NCBI GenBank assembly: GCA_963698405.1
Contig: CAVOQT010000015.1
Span: 129,804-193,803 of the forward strand
Reading direction: 5' to 3'
Length of the DNA stretch: 64,000 nt
Source of the DNA: SHZI01 sp963698405
Lineage (GTDB): Bacteria; Pseudomonadota; Gammaproteobacteria; Steroidobacterales; GCA-2729495
The translations under genes and the position numbers were made by a program. The notes below the pieces were generated by a model. It ran no database searches, was not told the origin of the DNA, and saw nothing but the letters and a program-made list of their open reading frames with translations. Positions 37,185 through 46,589 of this stretch are shown one piece after another (position 1 is the stretch's first letter; every line of letters starts with the position of its first letter).

Positions 37185-37214
37185 ATGATATACGGAGTCC
37201 GGTGGCGCTGGCAA
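37185..37214 (-). promoter_or_regulatory. Promoter of tRNA-Val
   Basis: On the minus strand TTGCCA (37214-37209) and TATCAT (37190-37185) are 18 bp apart and end 13 bp before the tRNA. Confidence 0.5.
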
Positions 37215-37356
37215 AGCGTATTCTCCGCGACCAGAGCCGGATCGGCTATCGCCGACCGTGAGCCAGGCACGCTTCACAGGCTATACTCGGGACTAATATC
37301 ACCGGTACAGCCCACTGACCGGTCAGCTTTATCGCCAGGCAGAATGACGGATCAGA

Positions 37357-38576
37357 ATGTACGAAGAGTTCTTTCACCTGCAGTGCCGGCCGTTCGACCT
37401 GACGTCGGACCCGAAATTCATTTTCATGACCGCGCAGCATGCCCGGGCGGTGGCCAATTGCCGGTTTGCCCTGATGAACCGCGACAGCTTCGTAATCATC
37501 ACTGGCGAGATCGGGATCGGCAAAACCACCATCCTGAACACCGTAATCGAGGAGCTTGGTCCCGGAATACGTGACTGCCAAGCTCGTACACACCACCCTG
37601 TCGCGATATCGAGCTGCTGCAGGCCCTGCTTTCAGAGTTCGGCATGCCGAACTACACCAGGAAGAAGGTTCTGCTGCTCGACACGCTACGCAGTTTCTTT
37701 CTGGAACAACACCGTGCCGGCAAGCATGTCGTCATCATCGTTGACGAAGCACAGAACCTCAGCAGCTCGGCACTGGAGGAACTGCGCCTCCTGTCCTGCA
37801 TAGACACCAGCGACCGGCGCATCGTCTCGATCGTACTTACCGGCCAGCCTTCGCTGGACGATCTGCTGGATGCGCCAGGCCTGACCCAGCTCAGGCAGCG
37901 CGCACGACTCAGGCAGCGACTGGATGCAATGGTGGAAGCTGAGACCCTCGAATATATCCGGCACCGCCTGCAGGTGGCTGGCGGCAATGTTGATGAGATA
38001 TTCGAAGCCGATACACTGCCGGAAATCCATCGCCTGACCTTTGGCATACCGCGGCTGATCAATACCTTGTGCGACACGGCATTGACCGCATGCATGGTCG
38101 ATGAGCAGCGCACGGGTCAACATTGAAGTCATCGACAATGTGGTCCACGAACTGCGCTGGCAGTGGTTTGAAGAAAAGCGGCCTGACAAGGACAAAGACG
38201 CACCGGAAGCGGTCCGGGAGCAGTCACCGGATGGCCATGTCAGCCTGATGGTCTACCGGTCCGGGCAGCTCCTCGCAGCAGGTTGAGACATCCACGTTTC
38301 CCGTTCGTCATCGGTCGCAGCAACGCCAACGATCTGGTCATCATCGACAAGGAGGTCAGCCGCCGGCATGCCCTCATCGACTGCATCGGCGGCATCTATG
38401 TTGTCGAAGACCTCAACAGCCGGAATGGCATCCTGGTCAATCAGAAACCGCGCGGGCGAGCCCTGCTGCGCTCGGGAGACATCATCAGCTTTGGCGGTGT
38501 CGATGTGGTGTTCTATCTTGAACGCCAGCATGACGCAGCGGCCACGCACAGAGTTCCTGGAAAAAGCCACTGCTGA
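37357..38576 (+). pseudogene. AAA+ ATPase (ExeA/GspA-like) with C-terminal FHA domain, frameshifted as read
   Basis: The N-terminus MYEEFFHLQCRPFDLTSDPKF is typical of the exosortase-locus ATPase family related to ExeA. Walker A is GEIGIGKTT and Walker B is VVIIVDEAQNL, followed by VLTGQPSL and FGIPRLINTLCD. The C-terminal part is an FHA domain: FPFVIGRSNANDLVI, VSRRHALID, LNSRNGILVN. Five apparent single-base insertions (near 37565, 37600, 38110, 38278 and 38298) break the frame. Removing them gives 404 codons in one frame ending at the TGA at 38576. It probably powers or regulates export at the inner membrane. Confidence 0.8.
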
Positions 38577-38627
38577 CTCTGGCGACGATACCGGTCAGCG
38601 CAGCAACGATCCCCAATATCGGCGCAA

Positions 38628-40167
38628 TCAGGCACTCGGCTGATCGGCTGTCGCTGCCTTGCCCCGTCGATCGGTATCTGGCGCCACACCGGCCATGCTG
38701 GTTCCACGACCCCATACCACCACCTCGGCGGTCTGCAGCAAGATCAGCAGATCAAGAATCAGGCTGGCATTCTTGATGTAGTACAGGTCGTACTGCAGTT
38801 TTTCACGGGCATCTGCCACTGATGCACCGTACGGGAAATTGAGCTGCGCCCAGCCCGTCAGCCCGGGCCGCACCCCATGACGGTAGTAGTAAAGCGGCAC
38901 CTGCCGGCTGAGCTGCTTCGACAAACTCGGGACGCTCCGGACGCGGCCCGACGACGCTCATATCACCCTTGACGATATTGATCATCTGGGGCAAGCTCAT
39001 CGATACGGAAGCGGCGCAGAATCCTGCCTGTACGCGTAATCCGGTCATCACCGGCAGTAGACCAGCGCGGCCCGGTGTCACGCTCGGCATCAACCCGCAT
39101 GCTGCGGAACTTGTACAGCCTGACGATGCTGCCGTGCCTGCCCCACCCGGGTCTGGCGATAGAAAATCGGCGCACCAATACCATCTTCGATGACTATGGC
39201 AAGCGACGGCCAGCAGGGTCAGCGGCAACGTCAGAATCAGCAGAACCAGGCCAAAAAAAACATCGAATGCCCGTTTGAGCAGCCGGTAGATCAGGCTCGT
39301 CTCACTGCTCTTCTCATATAGCAGCCAGCTGGGACGAAGAATATCGAGATCCAGGTACTCGGTCTCACGCTCCAGAAAATCCACCAGGTCAGTTACCGGT
39401 ACGCCACGCTGCTTGAACTGCAGCAGAAACTCCATCGGCAGCATGCCACGCCGATCATCCAGCGCCACAACGATTTCATCGAACTTGTAATTCACCGCAT
39501 CAGCAGCATCGATAATCGGCTCGATACCGAGTTCTGCCGCGCGTTGCCGGTCGCCATCGAGCGCTACAAATGCCACTGCTTCAAAACGCCGACGATCGGA
39601 ACGGCGGCGCAGCATGCTGATCTTGGATGCAAAATCACCAGCACCGACCACCAGTACCCGTCGCTTGACCGGATTGTCATCGATCAGGCGGAGCATCACG
39701 AGACGGACACCAACCAGCATGACGCAGGCAATCAGCATGGCCAGCGCCATCACGCCACGACCAACGACAAAGAAGTCGGGCACCATGTAGAAAGAACAGG
39801 ATATTGGCCAGGCTACCCAATAACACGGCCAGGAGAACTCGTGCGACGAGCTTCGCCACCGGTCGGACGCTGCCGCACCCGGTAGAGCCCCATCGCGAGC
39901 ATGCCGACCATGACCCAGAAAACAAAGGAACTGGCTGGGTATGGCGTGGCCTCGATGAACCATTCGATAGTCGCGCCGCTGAACGCAAAGCGCAGCCAAC
40001 ATCGCCAGGCAAAACGCCAGCGTCGCGGCGAGGATATCCGCCACAACCAGAAAGGCCATCGGGTTGCCGTGGCCACGTTTACCAGCGCGAAACAGCGTCA
40101 TAAGCTCAGCGCGCAGCGGAAACCGGAAGTCATCTATGGGGGGCTCTCCTGCGTTGCTGCCCTGCAT
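38628..40167 (-). pseudogene. Exopolysaccharide polyprenyl glycosylphosphotransferase (EpsB/WcaJ-like), frameshifted as read
   Basis: The family loads the first sugar phosphate onto undecaprenyl phosphate. The N-terminal part has several membrane helices (MAFLVVADILAATLAFCLAM, VMVGMLAMGLYRV in another frame). A Rossmann-like middle follows (VKRRVLVVGAGDFASKI), then the catalytic domain: RLLKRAFDVFFGLVLL, VRLYKFRSMRVDAERDTGP, INIVKGDMSVVGPRPERPEFV, and VRPGLTGWAQLNFPYGAS. Pieces lie in all three frames, so several single-base indels are present. ATG at 40167 fits the family start. It converges on the ATPase gene. Confidence 0.85.
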
Positions 40168-40410
40168 ACAACGAGCATTTACTCGAGTGAGTATACGATT
40201 GAGAAACCTGCTTTACTGTGCTGATTCTCGCCGTTTTTCACCCCTGACCGAAAACCGACTCAAACAGACGCCTGCAAGACGAAACATCAGCAGGCCAGAA
40301 AGTGCATGCGATACAGCAATTTCGACCATAGTAAAAAATCGTGAGACTTGCCCTGTGAAGATGTAAAATCCTCCGTCACTTAAGTGCTTGCGCAGCTCGA
40401 CTTCATGCGG

Positions 40411-40507
40411 TTTACTGGCCGCGTGCAAGGGCAAACCCGTCGAAAGGCGGGGACGCAAAGCTACCGGTCTTCGGGCTTAAGCCCATGATAGCGGGGTTGC
40501 CAGTAAA
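40411..40507 (+). ncRNA. Cyclic di-GMP-I (GEMM-I) riboswitch
   Basis: A perfect 9-bp closing stem (TTTACTGGC with GCCAGTAAA) encloses the conserved core. The core has AGGGCAAACC, a GAAA tetraloop on the first hairpin (CCGTCGAAAGGCGG), the invariant GGGACGCAAAGC, and a second hairpin leading to the receptor side TAGCGGGGTTGCC. This order and wording match the class I c-di-GMP aptamer. It precedes the lipoprotein gene at 40615 on the same strand. An imperfect hairpin at 40519-40544 may be part of the expression platform, but no T-run follows it, so on/off sense cannot be read. Confidence 0.92.
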
Positions 40508-40614
40508 GGTTTTCTGTACCACCACAGCCGTCGTGCTGTTGTGGGCGCATACCTTTCTGACCATCCCCTCGATACATGGCGCAGCGTTTGGCAGAACGCA
40601 AAGAGGATGGGCAG

Positions 40615-41599
40615 ATGGGGCCAGTTGGATACCATTTCGGCAAAATCGTAGCCCGATATCTGGCTGTCAGCGCCGTTGCGCTGAGTCTTGGCTGCGGTGG
40701 CGGTGGCGGTGGTGGTGGTTCCACGAGCACAGCCTCTTCGAAACACTGAGACCGCCCCCCGCCGCCAGAACAGGGCGCCTCAGATCACAGGAACACCCGC
40801 GACGACTGCCCAGGTCGGCGCAAGCTTATACGTTTCATCCTAGCGCCTCCGATGCCGATGGCAATACGCTCAGCTTCCAGATCTCCAACCGCCCGACCTG
40901 GGCATCCTTCAATCCGACTTCGGGCTCGCTGACCGGAACTCCGGCCAGCAACACGTCGGCACCAACAGCAACATCGTCATCAGCGTCAGCGATGGCACCG
41001 CCAGCGCTTCCCTGCCGGCATTTTCGATTCAGGTCCAGGCACTGCCACCGCACAGACCAATCTGCCGCCGACGATCAGCGGCACACCGCCCACCGGCATC
41101 ATTGCCGGGCAGGCCTACAATTTCCAGCCTTCGGCATCCGACCCGAACAGCGACACGCTCACTTTTTCGATCAGCAACAAGCCCGCCTGGGCGACGTTCA
41201 ACACCAGTCACCGGGCGCCTGTATGGAACACCGGCGGCGCTGACGTCGGCTCTTATGCGGGCATCGTCATCCGCGTCAGCGACGGCACCACGACAGTCGC
41301 ACTGGCCGCCTTCACGATCACCGTCACGCAGGTCGCGAACGGTACCGCAACGATCTCCTGGATCCCGCCGACCCAGAATACCGATGGCTCACCGCTGACC
41401 GACCTTGGCCGGCTATCGCATCTACTACGGAACCAGTCCGACCAATCTGACCCAGATGGCAGAGATCAGCAACCCGGGCCTGACCAGCTATGTGGTACAG
41501 AACCTCTCTCCGGCCACCTGGTACTTCACCATGCGGGCCTTCCGCACCGACGGTACAGAAAGCGAACCATCAAATATCGCCAGCAAGACGATTCTGTAA
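40615..41599 (+). pseudogene. Lipoprotein with Ig-like repeats and an FN3 domain, frameshifted as read
   Basis: The start MGPVGYHFGK leads to a signal with lipobox ALSLGC, then a run of eight glycines and a Ser/Thr linker. In other frames come two putative Ig (He_PIG-type) repeats (YTFHPSASDADGNTLSF to GSLTGTP, and a second one with YNFQPSASD and TLTFSISNKPAW). A fibronectin type III domain (LAGYRIYYGTSPTNLTQM, SPATWYFTMRAF) ends at 41599. Four or more single-base indels are needed to join them, giving roughly 325 residues. It is probably an outer-membrane-anchored adhesin or matrix protein. The c-di-GMP riboswitch just upstream would control it. Confidence 0.7.
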
Positions 41600-41739
41600 A
41601 ACATCGGCCCCGGTTGGGCCAGCTGGATCCCGCGATACTCCCCTCTTTGGCGTTTATCGCCATACAATGCTGCCCATACAAGCAGCCGGCGACATGATGT
41701 TACGCCAATCGGCCGGGCGCACAACGGGGGAATCCAAAA

Positions 41740-43041
41740 ATGTACAACCGCGTGTTGAATCCGATCATTGCTGGCCTGGCATCCGGACTGCTCAGCCTGC
41801 CGGCATTTTCTGCTGATCTGGACTGGAGCATCGAATCCACTGTCGGTCACACCGACAATGCCACCCGGGTAGACAACAACGAAATCAGCGACACCATCGG
41901 CAGTATCGGCGGACACATCGATCTCACGCGTGATGGTTCACGCGTAGATGGTCGATTACGCGTACAGGGCAGTTATCGTGACTATTTCGACAACACGTAC
42001 GACAGCGAGTTTCTGGGCTCCGGCACCGCAGAACTGCGCGTCGGACTGATCGGCGAAGCCCTTAGCTGGGCTATGGACGATACCTTCGGCCAAGTACTGA
42101 GTGATCCGCTGGCTCCTTCAACACCGGAAAATCGTGAAAACGTCAATATTTTCTCAACCGGACCAGATCTGCGCCTGCAACTTGGCCGATCGACCGAATT
42201 GGTGATCAGCGGTCGCTACCAGGATGCAAGTTATGAGAACGATAACAGTGTCGACAATAGCCGTATCACCGGCGACATCGCCCTTGTACGGCGTACATCG
42301 CCATCCGTAGCCTGGTCGTTGAATGCAAATGCCAGTAACGTTGATTTCGATGAACAGAACAATCCCGGCTACGATCAGCAGGAAGTGTTCGTTCGCCTGG
42401 AATCAAGGGGTGCCAACCAGACCCTGACGGCCGATCTCGGTGTGGGCTTCCTGGATGGCGGAGACCAGACTGACCAGACTGCGCTCATCCGGCTCAACTG
42501 GATGCGCAAGCTAAGCTCGTCGTGGACTCTGGAACTCGAGGCCAGTTCGGAATTCGAGAATGCGGATGACCAGTTTGCGTACGGCGTGAGTGACGGCAAC
42601 AATCTTGGCAGCACCGATCTTGGCGGCACGCAGGATGTGCTGCTGTCAGGACAGGCGATGCGCAACGATACCGCCGCGATGAGCCTGCGCTTCATGCGTC
42701 CGCGGACAAGACTACGACTGTATGGTGATGTGGGGAGTGAGTCCTACCCTGACACCGTCGGCCTTGACCGCGATCGCTGGTCACTCGGTGCAGAAGCAAC
42801 CCGCCGCCTGACGGCACACCTGGAGGCAACCGTCGCGATCGATCACGAAGATCGCAGCTTCGATGCCAGTCAGGGCAGCGACAAGACCGACCGCTACAGT
42901 GCCCGCCTCGACTGGCGCATCGGCCGAGCCCTGTTCCTCGGCATAGAGGGGCGCTGGGAAGATCGCTCCGGCGATACGGGTTACGAATACGACGAGAACA
43001 TCTATCTGGTGTCACTCAGCTACCGACCCAGTGCGTTGTAG
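41740..43041 (+). CDS. Outer-membrane beta-barrel protein of the exosortase/EPS locus
   Basis: The 433-residue protein has a signal peptide (to about LPAFSA) followed by about 16-18 amphipathic strands rich in Asp, Arg and aromatic residues (VDGRLRVQGSYRDYFD, LVISGRYQDASYEN, LFLGIEGRWEDRSG). It ends YLVSLSYRPSAL. It resembles the barrel proteins found in exopolysaccharide loci (BBP2-like), possibly the outer-membrane port. The frame is intact, unlike the genes just to the left. The ATG at 41740 has GGGGAA upstream, and the exosortase gene follows after 17 bp. Confidence 0.72.
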   Translation: MYNRVLNPIIAGLASGLLSLPAFSADLDWSIESTVGHTDNATRVDNNEISDTIGSIGGHIDLTRDGSRVDGRLRVQGSYRDYFDNTYDSEFLGSGTAELRVGLIGEALSWAMDDTFGQVLSDPLAPSTPENRENVNIFSTGPDLRLQLGRSTELVISGRYQDASYENDNSVDNSRITGDIALVRRTSPSVAWSLNANASNVDFDEQNNPGYDQQEVFVRLESRGANQTLTADLGVGFLDGGDQTDQTALIRLNWMRKLSSSWTLELEASSEFENADDQFAYGVSDGNNLGSTDLGGTQDVLLSGQAMRNDTAAMSLRFMRPRTRLRLYGDVGSESYPDTVGLDRDRWSLGAEATRRLTAHLEATVAIDHEDRSFDASQGSDKTDRYSARLDWRIGRALFLGIEGRWEDRSGDTGYEYDENIYLVSLSYRPSAL

Positions 43042-43058
43042 GCTGATCTGGTTTTCCA

Positions 43059-44738
43059 ATGCCTGAGCAGGAGGAAACCTCGCTGCGGGGCCAATCACCT
43101 TTGCCCGCTGGCACAAATTTGACCACCTTACGCTGGCTTGCAGTAGCCATATTGATGGTCACGGAACTGGCCAGCGCGCGGCTCTTTCTCGCCTTTCCTG
43201 AACTCACCACCCAGTCCGGGCCGGTTGCCCAGTTCATCCGGTCAGTCAATGAAAACGTCTCGGTAGGTTCCGTCGGTTCGTTCATCGTCGCTTTCGTAGC
43301 GACCTTGCTGCTGATCATCAGCAAACGACTTGAATCTGTCATCAGGGACTTGCTGAATCAGGATGGATACCGCTGGTGGCCATGGCTGGCAGGCCATACA
43401 GCCTCTTTTATGCTCTTTATCGGCCTGTCATGGCCGGTATTCGGGCCAGCTGCCGGAAGTTCCGGGCTCTCACCAGGCTGGCTGGCTGGCTGGCTAACAG
43501 CCGGCACCGTGATGCTCATCTGTCTTTTATGCACAATCGCCCCCGCCAGCATATGGTTGCGACTGGCGCGCCGGGAAAAGGCAGCAGCCGCTCTGGCAGC
43601 AATCGCCGGATCCGCTGCATGGGCTGGCGGTCAGCTGACACAGGAACTCTGGTCGCCCTTGACCGAGATCACTCTGTGGTGCACATACAACCTGCTGTCA
43701 GCCGTCTACGCAGACGTCTATCTTGACCCGACACGAGCAATTCTCGGCGTAAATTCCTTTCTGGTCGAAATTGCACCAGCGTGCTCCGGTCTTGAGGGCA
43801 TTGCGCTAATAACCGTATTTGTAGCTTTGTATCTCTGGCTGTTCAGAAAAGAGCTGCGCTTCCCCGCTGCCTTGCTGCTGTTTCCGGTTGGCATCACCAT
43901 CATCTGGGTCACCAACATCCTGCGCATCGTGATACTGGTCTCGATTGGCGCATTCATTTCACCGAGTATTGCCATCGACGGATTCCACTCGCAGGCGGGC
44001 TGGATTGCTTTCAGCATCGTCGCATTTGGTATGATTTTTCTTGCCCATCGCTATTTTCTTGCCATCCCGGCTGGGATGGGAACTGCCCACGGCCAGCATC
44101 CTGCAGACACCAGCTCAGCACCATCGCTACTGATGCCACTGCTGGCACTGCTCGCCAGTTCCATGCTGGTTGCTGCATCTTCAAGCGGTTTTCCTTATCT
44201 CTACCCGGTTAACGTCATCGTGACAGCGGGAGTGCTTTGGTATTTTCGTAGCGACTACAAACTGCTCATGAAAAAACCATCCTGGCACGGCGTGGCCATC
44301 GGCATCGCAGTAGGTGTTATCTGGCTGTTGCTTGTTCCCGATGACGAAAGCTCCGGGACAACGCTGACCTCGACTCTGGCGAATATGCCAAGCTGGCTTT
44401 CAGCTGGCTGGATCGTGTTTCGGATCCTGGGCTCCGTGTTTACGGTGCCAATCGCAGAAGAACTTGCCTTCCGGGGTTATCTGCTGCACAAACTGGTCGC
44501 CACGGATTTCGAGAACGTAAAGCCGGGCAGTTTCACCTGGCTATCGTTCCTGCTGTCTTCAGTACTCTTTGGCCTGATGCATGACAGCTGGCTGGCGGGA
44601 GCACTGGCCGGGGCCGGCTTTGCGCTGGCGCTCTACCGGCGCGGCTACCTAGGCGACGCCATTGCTGCGCATATGACGAGCAACGCGCTTGTCGCGGCCG
44701 CCGTCCTGGGTGCGGGCCGATGGGAATTATGGGGATGA
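43059..44738 (+). CDS. xrtE: Exosortase E/CPBP-protease fusion (VPEID-CTERM type)
   Basis: The 559-residue polytopic membrane protein joins two enzymes. The first half is an exosortase with the catalytic Cys in APACSGLEG (about 241), Arg in TNILRIV (about 289) and His in FHSQAGW (about 309). The second half is a CPBP/CAAX-type intramembrane metalloprotease with EELAFRGYLL (about 467), FGLMHDSW (about 505) and HMTSNAL (about 537). This fusion is the hallmark of exosortase E. Exosortases cut a C-terminal sorting signal and probably attach the protein to a glycan. No VPEID-CTERM target is seen in this window. It sits between the barrel gene and the ACP gene in one direction. Confidence 0.9.
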   Translation: MPEQEETSLRGQSPLPAGTNLTTLRWLAVAILMVTELASARLFLAFPELTTQSGPVAQFIRSVNENVSVGSVGSFIVAFVATLLLIISKRLESVIRDLLNQDGYRWWPWLAGHTASFMLFIGLSWPVFGPAAGSSGLSPGWLAGWLTAGTVMLICLLCTIAPASIWLRLARREKAAAALAAIAGSAAWAGGQLTQELWSPLTEITLWCTYNLLSAVYADVYLDPTRAILGVNSFLVEIAPACSGLEGIALITVFVALYLWLFRKELRFPAALLLFPVGITIIWVTNILRIVILVSIGAFISPSIAIDGFHSQAGWIAFSIVAFGMIFLAHRYFLAIPAGMGTAHGQHPADTSSAPSLLMPLLALLASSMLVAASSSGFPYLYPVNVIVTAGVLWYFRSDYKLLMKKPSWHGVAIGIAVGVIWLLLVPDDESSGTTLTSTLANMPSWLSAGWIVFRILGSVFTVPIAEELAFRGYLLHKLVATDFENVKPGSFTWLSFLLSSVLFGLMHDSWLAGALAGAGFALALYRRGYLGDAIAAHMTSNALVAAAVLGAGRWELWG

Positions 44739-44807
44739 GTTCGCACCGCCAGGACCTGAATTCGGGTGATAATGGCGGCCTGATTGACACTGACCTCTGG
44801 AGTACGC

Positions 44808-45056
44808 ATGGGCGAACAGCAGCGAATCAAGGACTTTATCCTCAGTAACTTCCTGTTTACCGACGATGCGAATGCGATAAGCAACGATGCCTCCCTTATC
44901 GGCCAGGGTGTGATCGACTCGACGGGCATTCTTGAGGTCATTGTCTTTCTGGAAACAGAGTTTTCGATCAAGATCAGTGACGAGGAGATGACTCCCGAAA
45001 ATTTTGACTCGATTGACGCCATCGCGGCCTTTGTAGACAGAGTGCGCACCAAGTAG
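44808..45056 (+). CDS. Acyl carrier protein
   Basis: The 82-residue acidic protein has the phosphopantetheine site GVIDSTG (Ser about 38) within the four-helix ACP pattern (RIKDFILSNFLF, EVIVFLETEFSIKI, SIDAIAAFVDRV). ATG at 44808 has GGAG upstream. The ligase that probably loads it follows after 18 bp. The phosphopantetheinyl transferase at 32936 could activate it. Confidence 0.92.
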   Translation: MGEQQRIKDFILSNFLFTDDANAISNDASLIGQGVIDSTGILEVIVFLETEFSIKISDEEMTPENFDSIDAIAAFVDRVRTK

Positions 45057-45074
45057 CCAGTTGGCACCATCGAT

Positions 45075-46589
45075 ATGGACTCGCTGCCGGAAACATTAGG
45101 AAGACAGGCCCGGGAGCAACCCGGATCTTTGGCCATCGTGGACGGCGTCCAGAGACTGACTTACGCTCAGCTCTACGAAATGGCCTGCATTGTTGCAAGC
45201 CGTCTCTGCAAATACGGCATATCGCCCGGTGACCGTATTGCAATGCTGCTATCAAATTCCCCGCAGGCGGTAGCGCTGGTCTATGGAACCTGGCTGGTGG
45301 GCGGCGTCATCGTGCCACTCAATCCGCAGGCACGTGGACAGGAAGCATGCGCTCTGGCGCAACATGCCGGTGCACGGATTATCGTTTGTGAGCCAGGCTA
45401 CCGGGATCTCGATGCTGTTGCCGGCGCAGCTGAAGCCAGCAACATGATGGCGGTAATGATCGCTGACCTCGCAGCTGCCGGAGATACCGCAGCCCCCGCA
45501 GCAGCAGCACTGAATGCTGACGATCTTGCCATGTTGCTTTACACATCCGGCACCACGGGTCACCCGAAAGCGGTGATGCTTTCGCACGGGAACATCAGCG
45601 CCAATGTTGCCGCAATCATCAATTATCTGGAACTGACACGCGAAGACCGTGTGCTTTCCGTACTGCCGTTCAACTATTCCTATGGAAGCTCGGTACTGCA
45701 CACGCATCTGGCAGTCGGCGCAACGATCGTACTGGAGAAAAACCTGGTCTTCCCGCATGTGATTGCCGAGACCATGGTGAGAGAGAGAGTTACCGGGTTC
45801 CCGGGCGTACCCTCGACTTTCGCCTTGCTGTTATCGCGGGTAGATCTGGCGGGGATGCGGCTGGACTCGCTCCGTTACGTCACGCAGGCCGGTGCCGCGA
45901 TGACAACCACACTGGTCGACAGGCTGCGGAGAGCGCTGCCGCAGACCCAGATCTTCATCATGTATGGCCAGACTGAGGCAACCGCCCGTCTCAGCTACGT
46001 ACCGCCGGACCGGCTGCGTGACAAACCAGGCTCAGCCGGAATACCGGTATCCGGCGTTGAGATTGAAATCCGTGACGAGCAGCGCCGCAGACTCAAGCCA
46101 TACGATACCGGTGACGTGTGGGTCCGCGGGCCCAATGTCATGCTGGGCTATTGGCGGGATGAGACTGCTACTCGCGAAGTACTGGTCGACGGCTGGCTAA
46201 AAACCGGCGACATCGGTTATCTCGATGATGAGGGATTCCTGTTTCTGGTCGGTCGCCGCAGCGATATCATAAAAACCGGTGCACATCGCGTCCACCCCGG
46301 CGAAATCGAGGAGGTGATCGCCGGGCTGACAGGGGTGAGCGAAGTTGCCGTAGCGGGAATCGATGATGAGCTGCTCGGTCAGACGATCGCAGCCTGGATC
46401 GTACCGGAACCGGGGCGCGACATCAGCGTCGAGAGAATCAAGGCGCGGTGTCGGGACATGCTGGCAAGCTACAAGATCCCCAAACAGGTACAGATTGTTG
46501 CCACCCTGCCCCGCACCGCCTCCGGGAAACTGCGCCGTATTGAACTATCTTCCCCGCAACCGACCACAAGCACGAAGGAAGTCCATTGA
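45075..46589 (+). CDS. AMP-dependent acyl-CoA/acyl-ACP synthetase
   Basis: This adenylate-forming enzyme activates a carboxylic acid with ATP and probably loads it on the adjacent ACP. The 504-residue protein has MLLYTSGTTGHPKAVMLSH (P-loop), YGQTEATARLSY (A5 region), GWLKTGDIGYLDDEGFLFLVGRRSDIIKTGAH (hinge), and the catalytic Lys in TASGKLRRIEL. It resembles ligases of exosortase-linked loci. Its stop overlaps the next start. Confidence 0.9.
   Translation: MDSLPETLGRQAREQPGSLAIVDGVQRLTYAQLYEMACIVASRLCKYGISPGDRIAMLLSNSPQAVALVYGTWLVGGVIVPLNPQARGQEACALAQHAGARIIVCEPGYRDLDAVAGAAEASNMMAVMIADLAAAGDTAAPAAAALNADDLAMLLYTSGTTGHPKAVMLSHGNISANVAAIINYLELTREDRVLSVLPFNYSYGSSVLHTHLAVGATIVLEKNLVFPHVIAETMVRERVTGFPGVPSTFALLLSRVDLAGMRLDSLRYVTQAGAAMTTTLVDRLRRALPQTQIFIMYGQTEATARLSYVPPDRLRDKPGSAGIPVSGVEIEIRDEQRRRLKPYDTGDVWVRGPNVMLGYWRDETATREVLVDGWLKTGDIGYLDDEGFLFLVGRRSDIIKTGAHRVHPGEIEEVIAGLTGVSEVAVAGIDDELLGQTIAAWIVPEPGRDISVERIKARCRDMLASYKIPKQVQIVATLPRTASGKLRRIELSSPQPTTSTKEVH

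Noticed and set aside
41606..41620. Small GGCCC/GGGCC hairpin after the lipoprotein gene
   Set aside because: Only five base pairs and no T-run; cannot be called a terminator.
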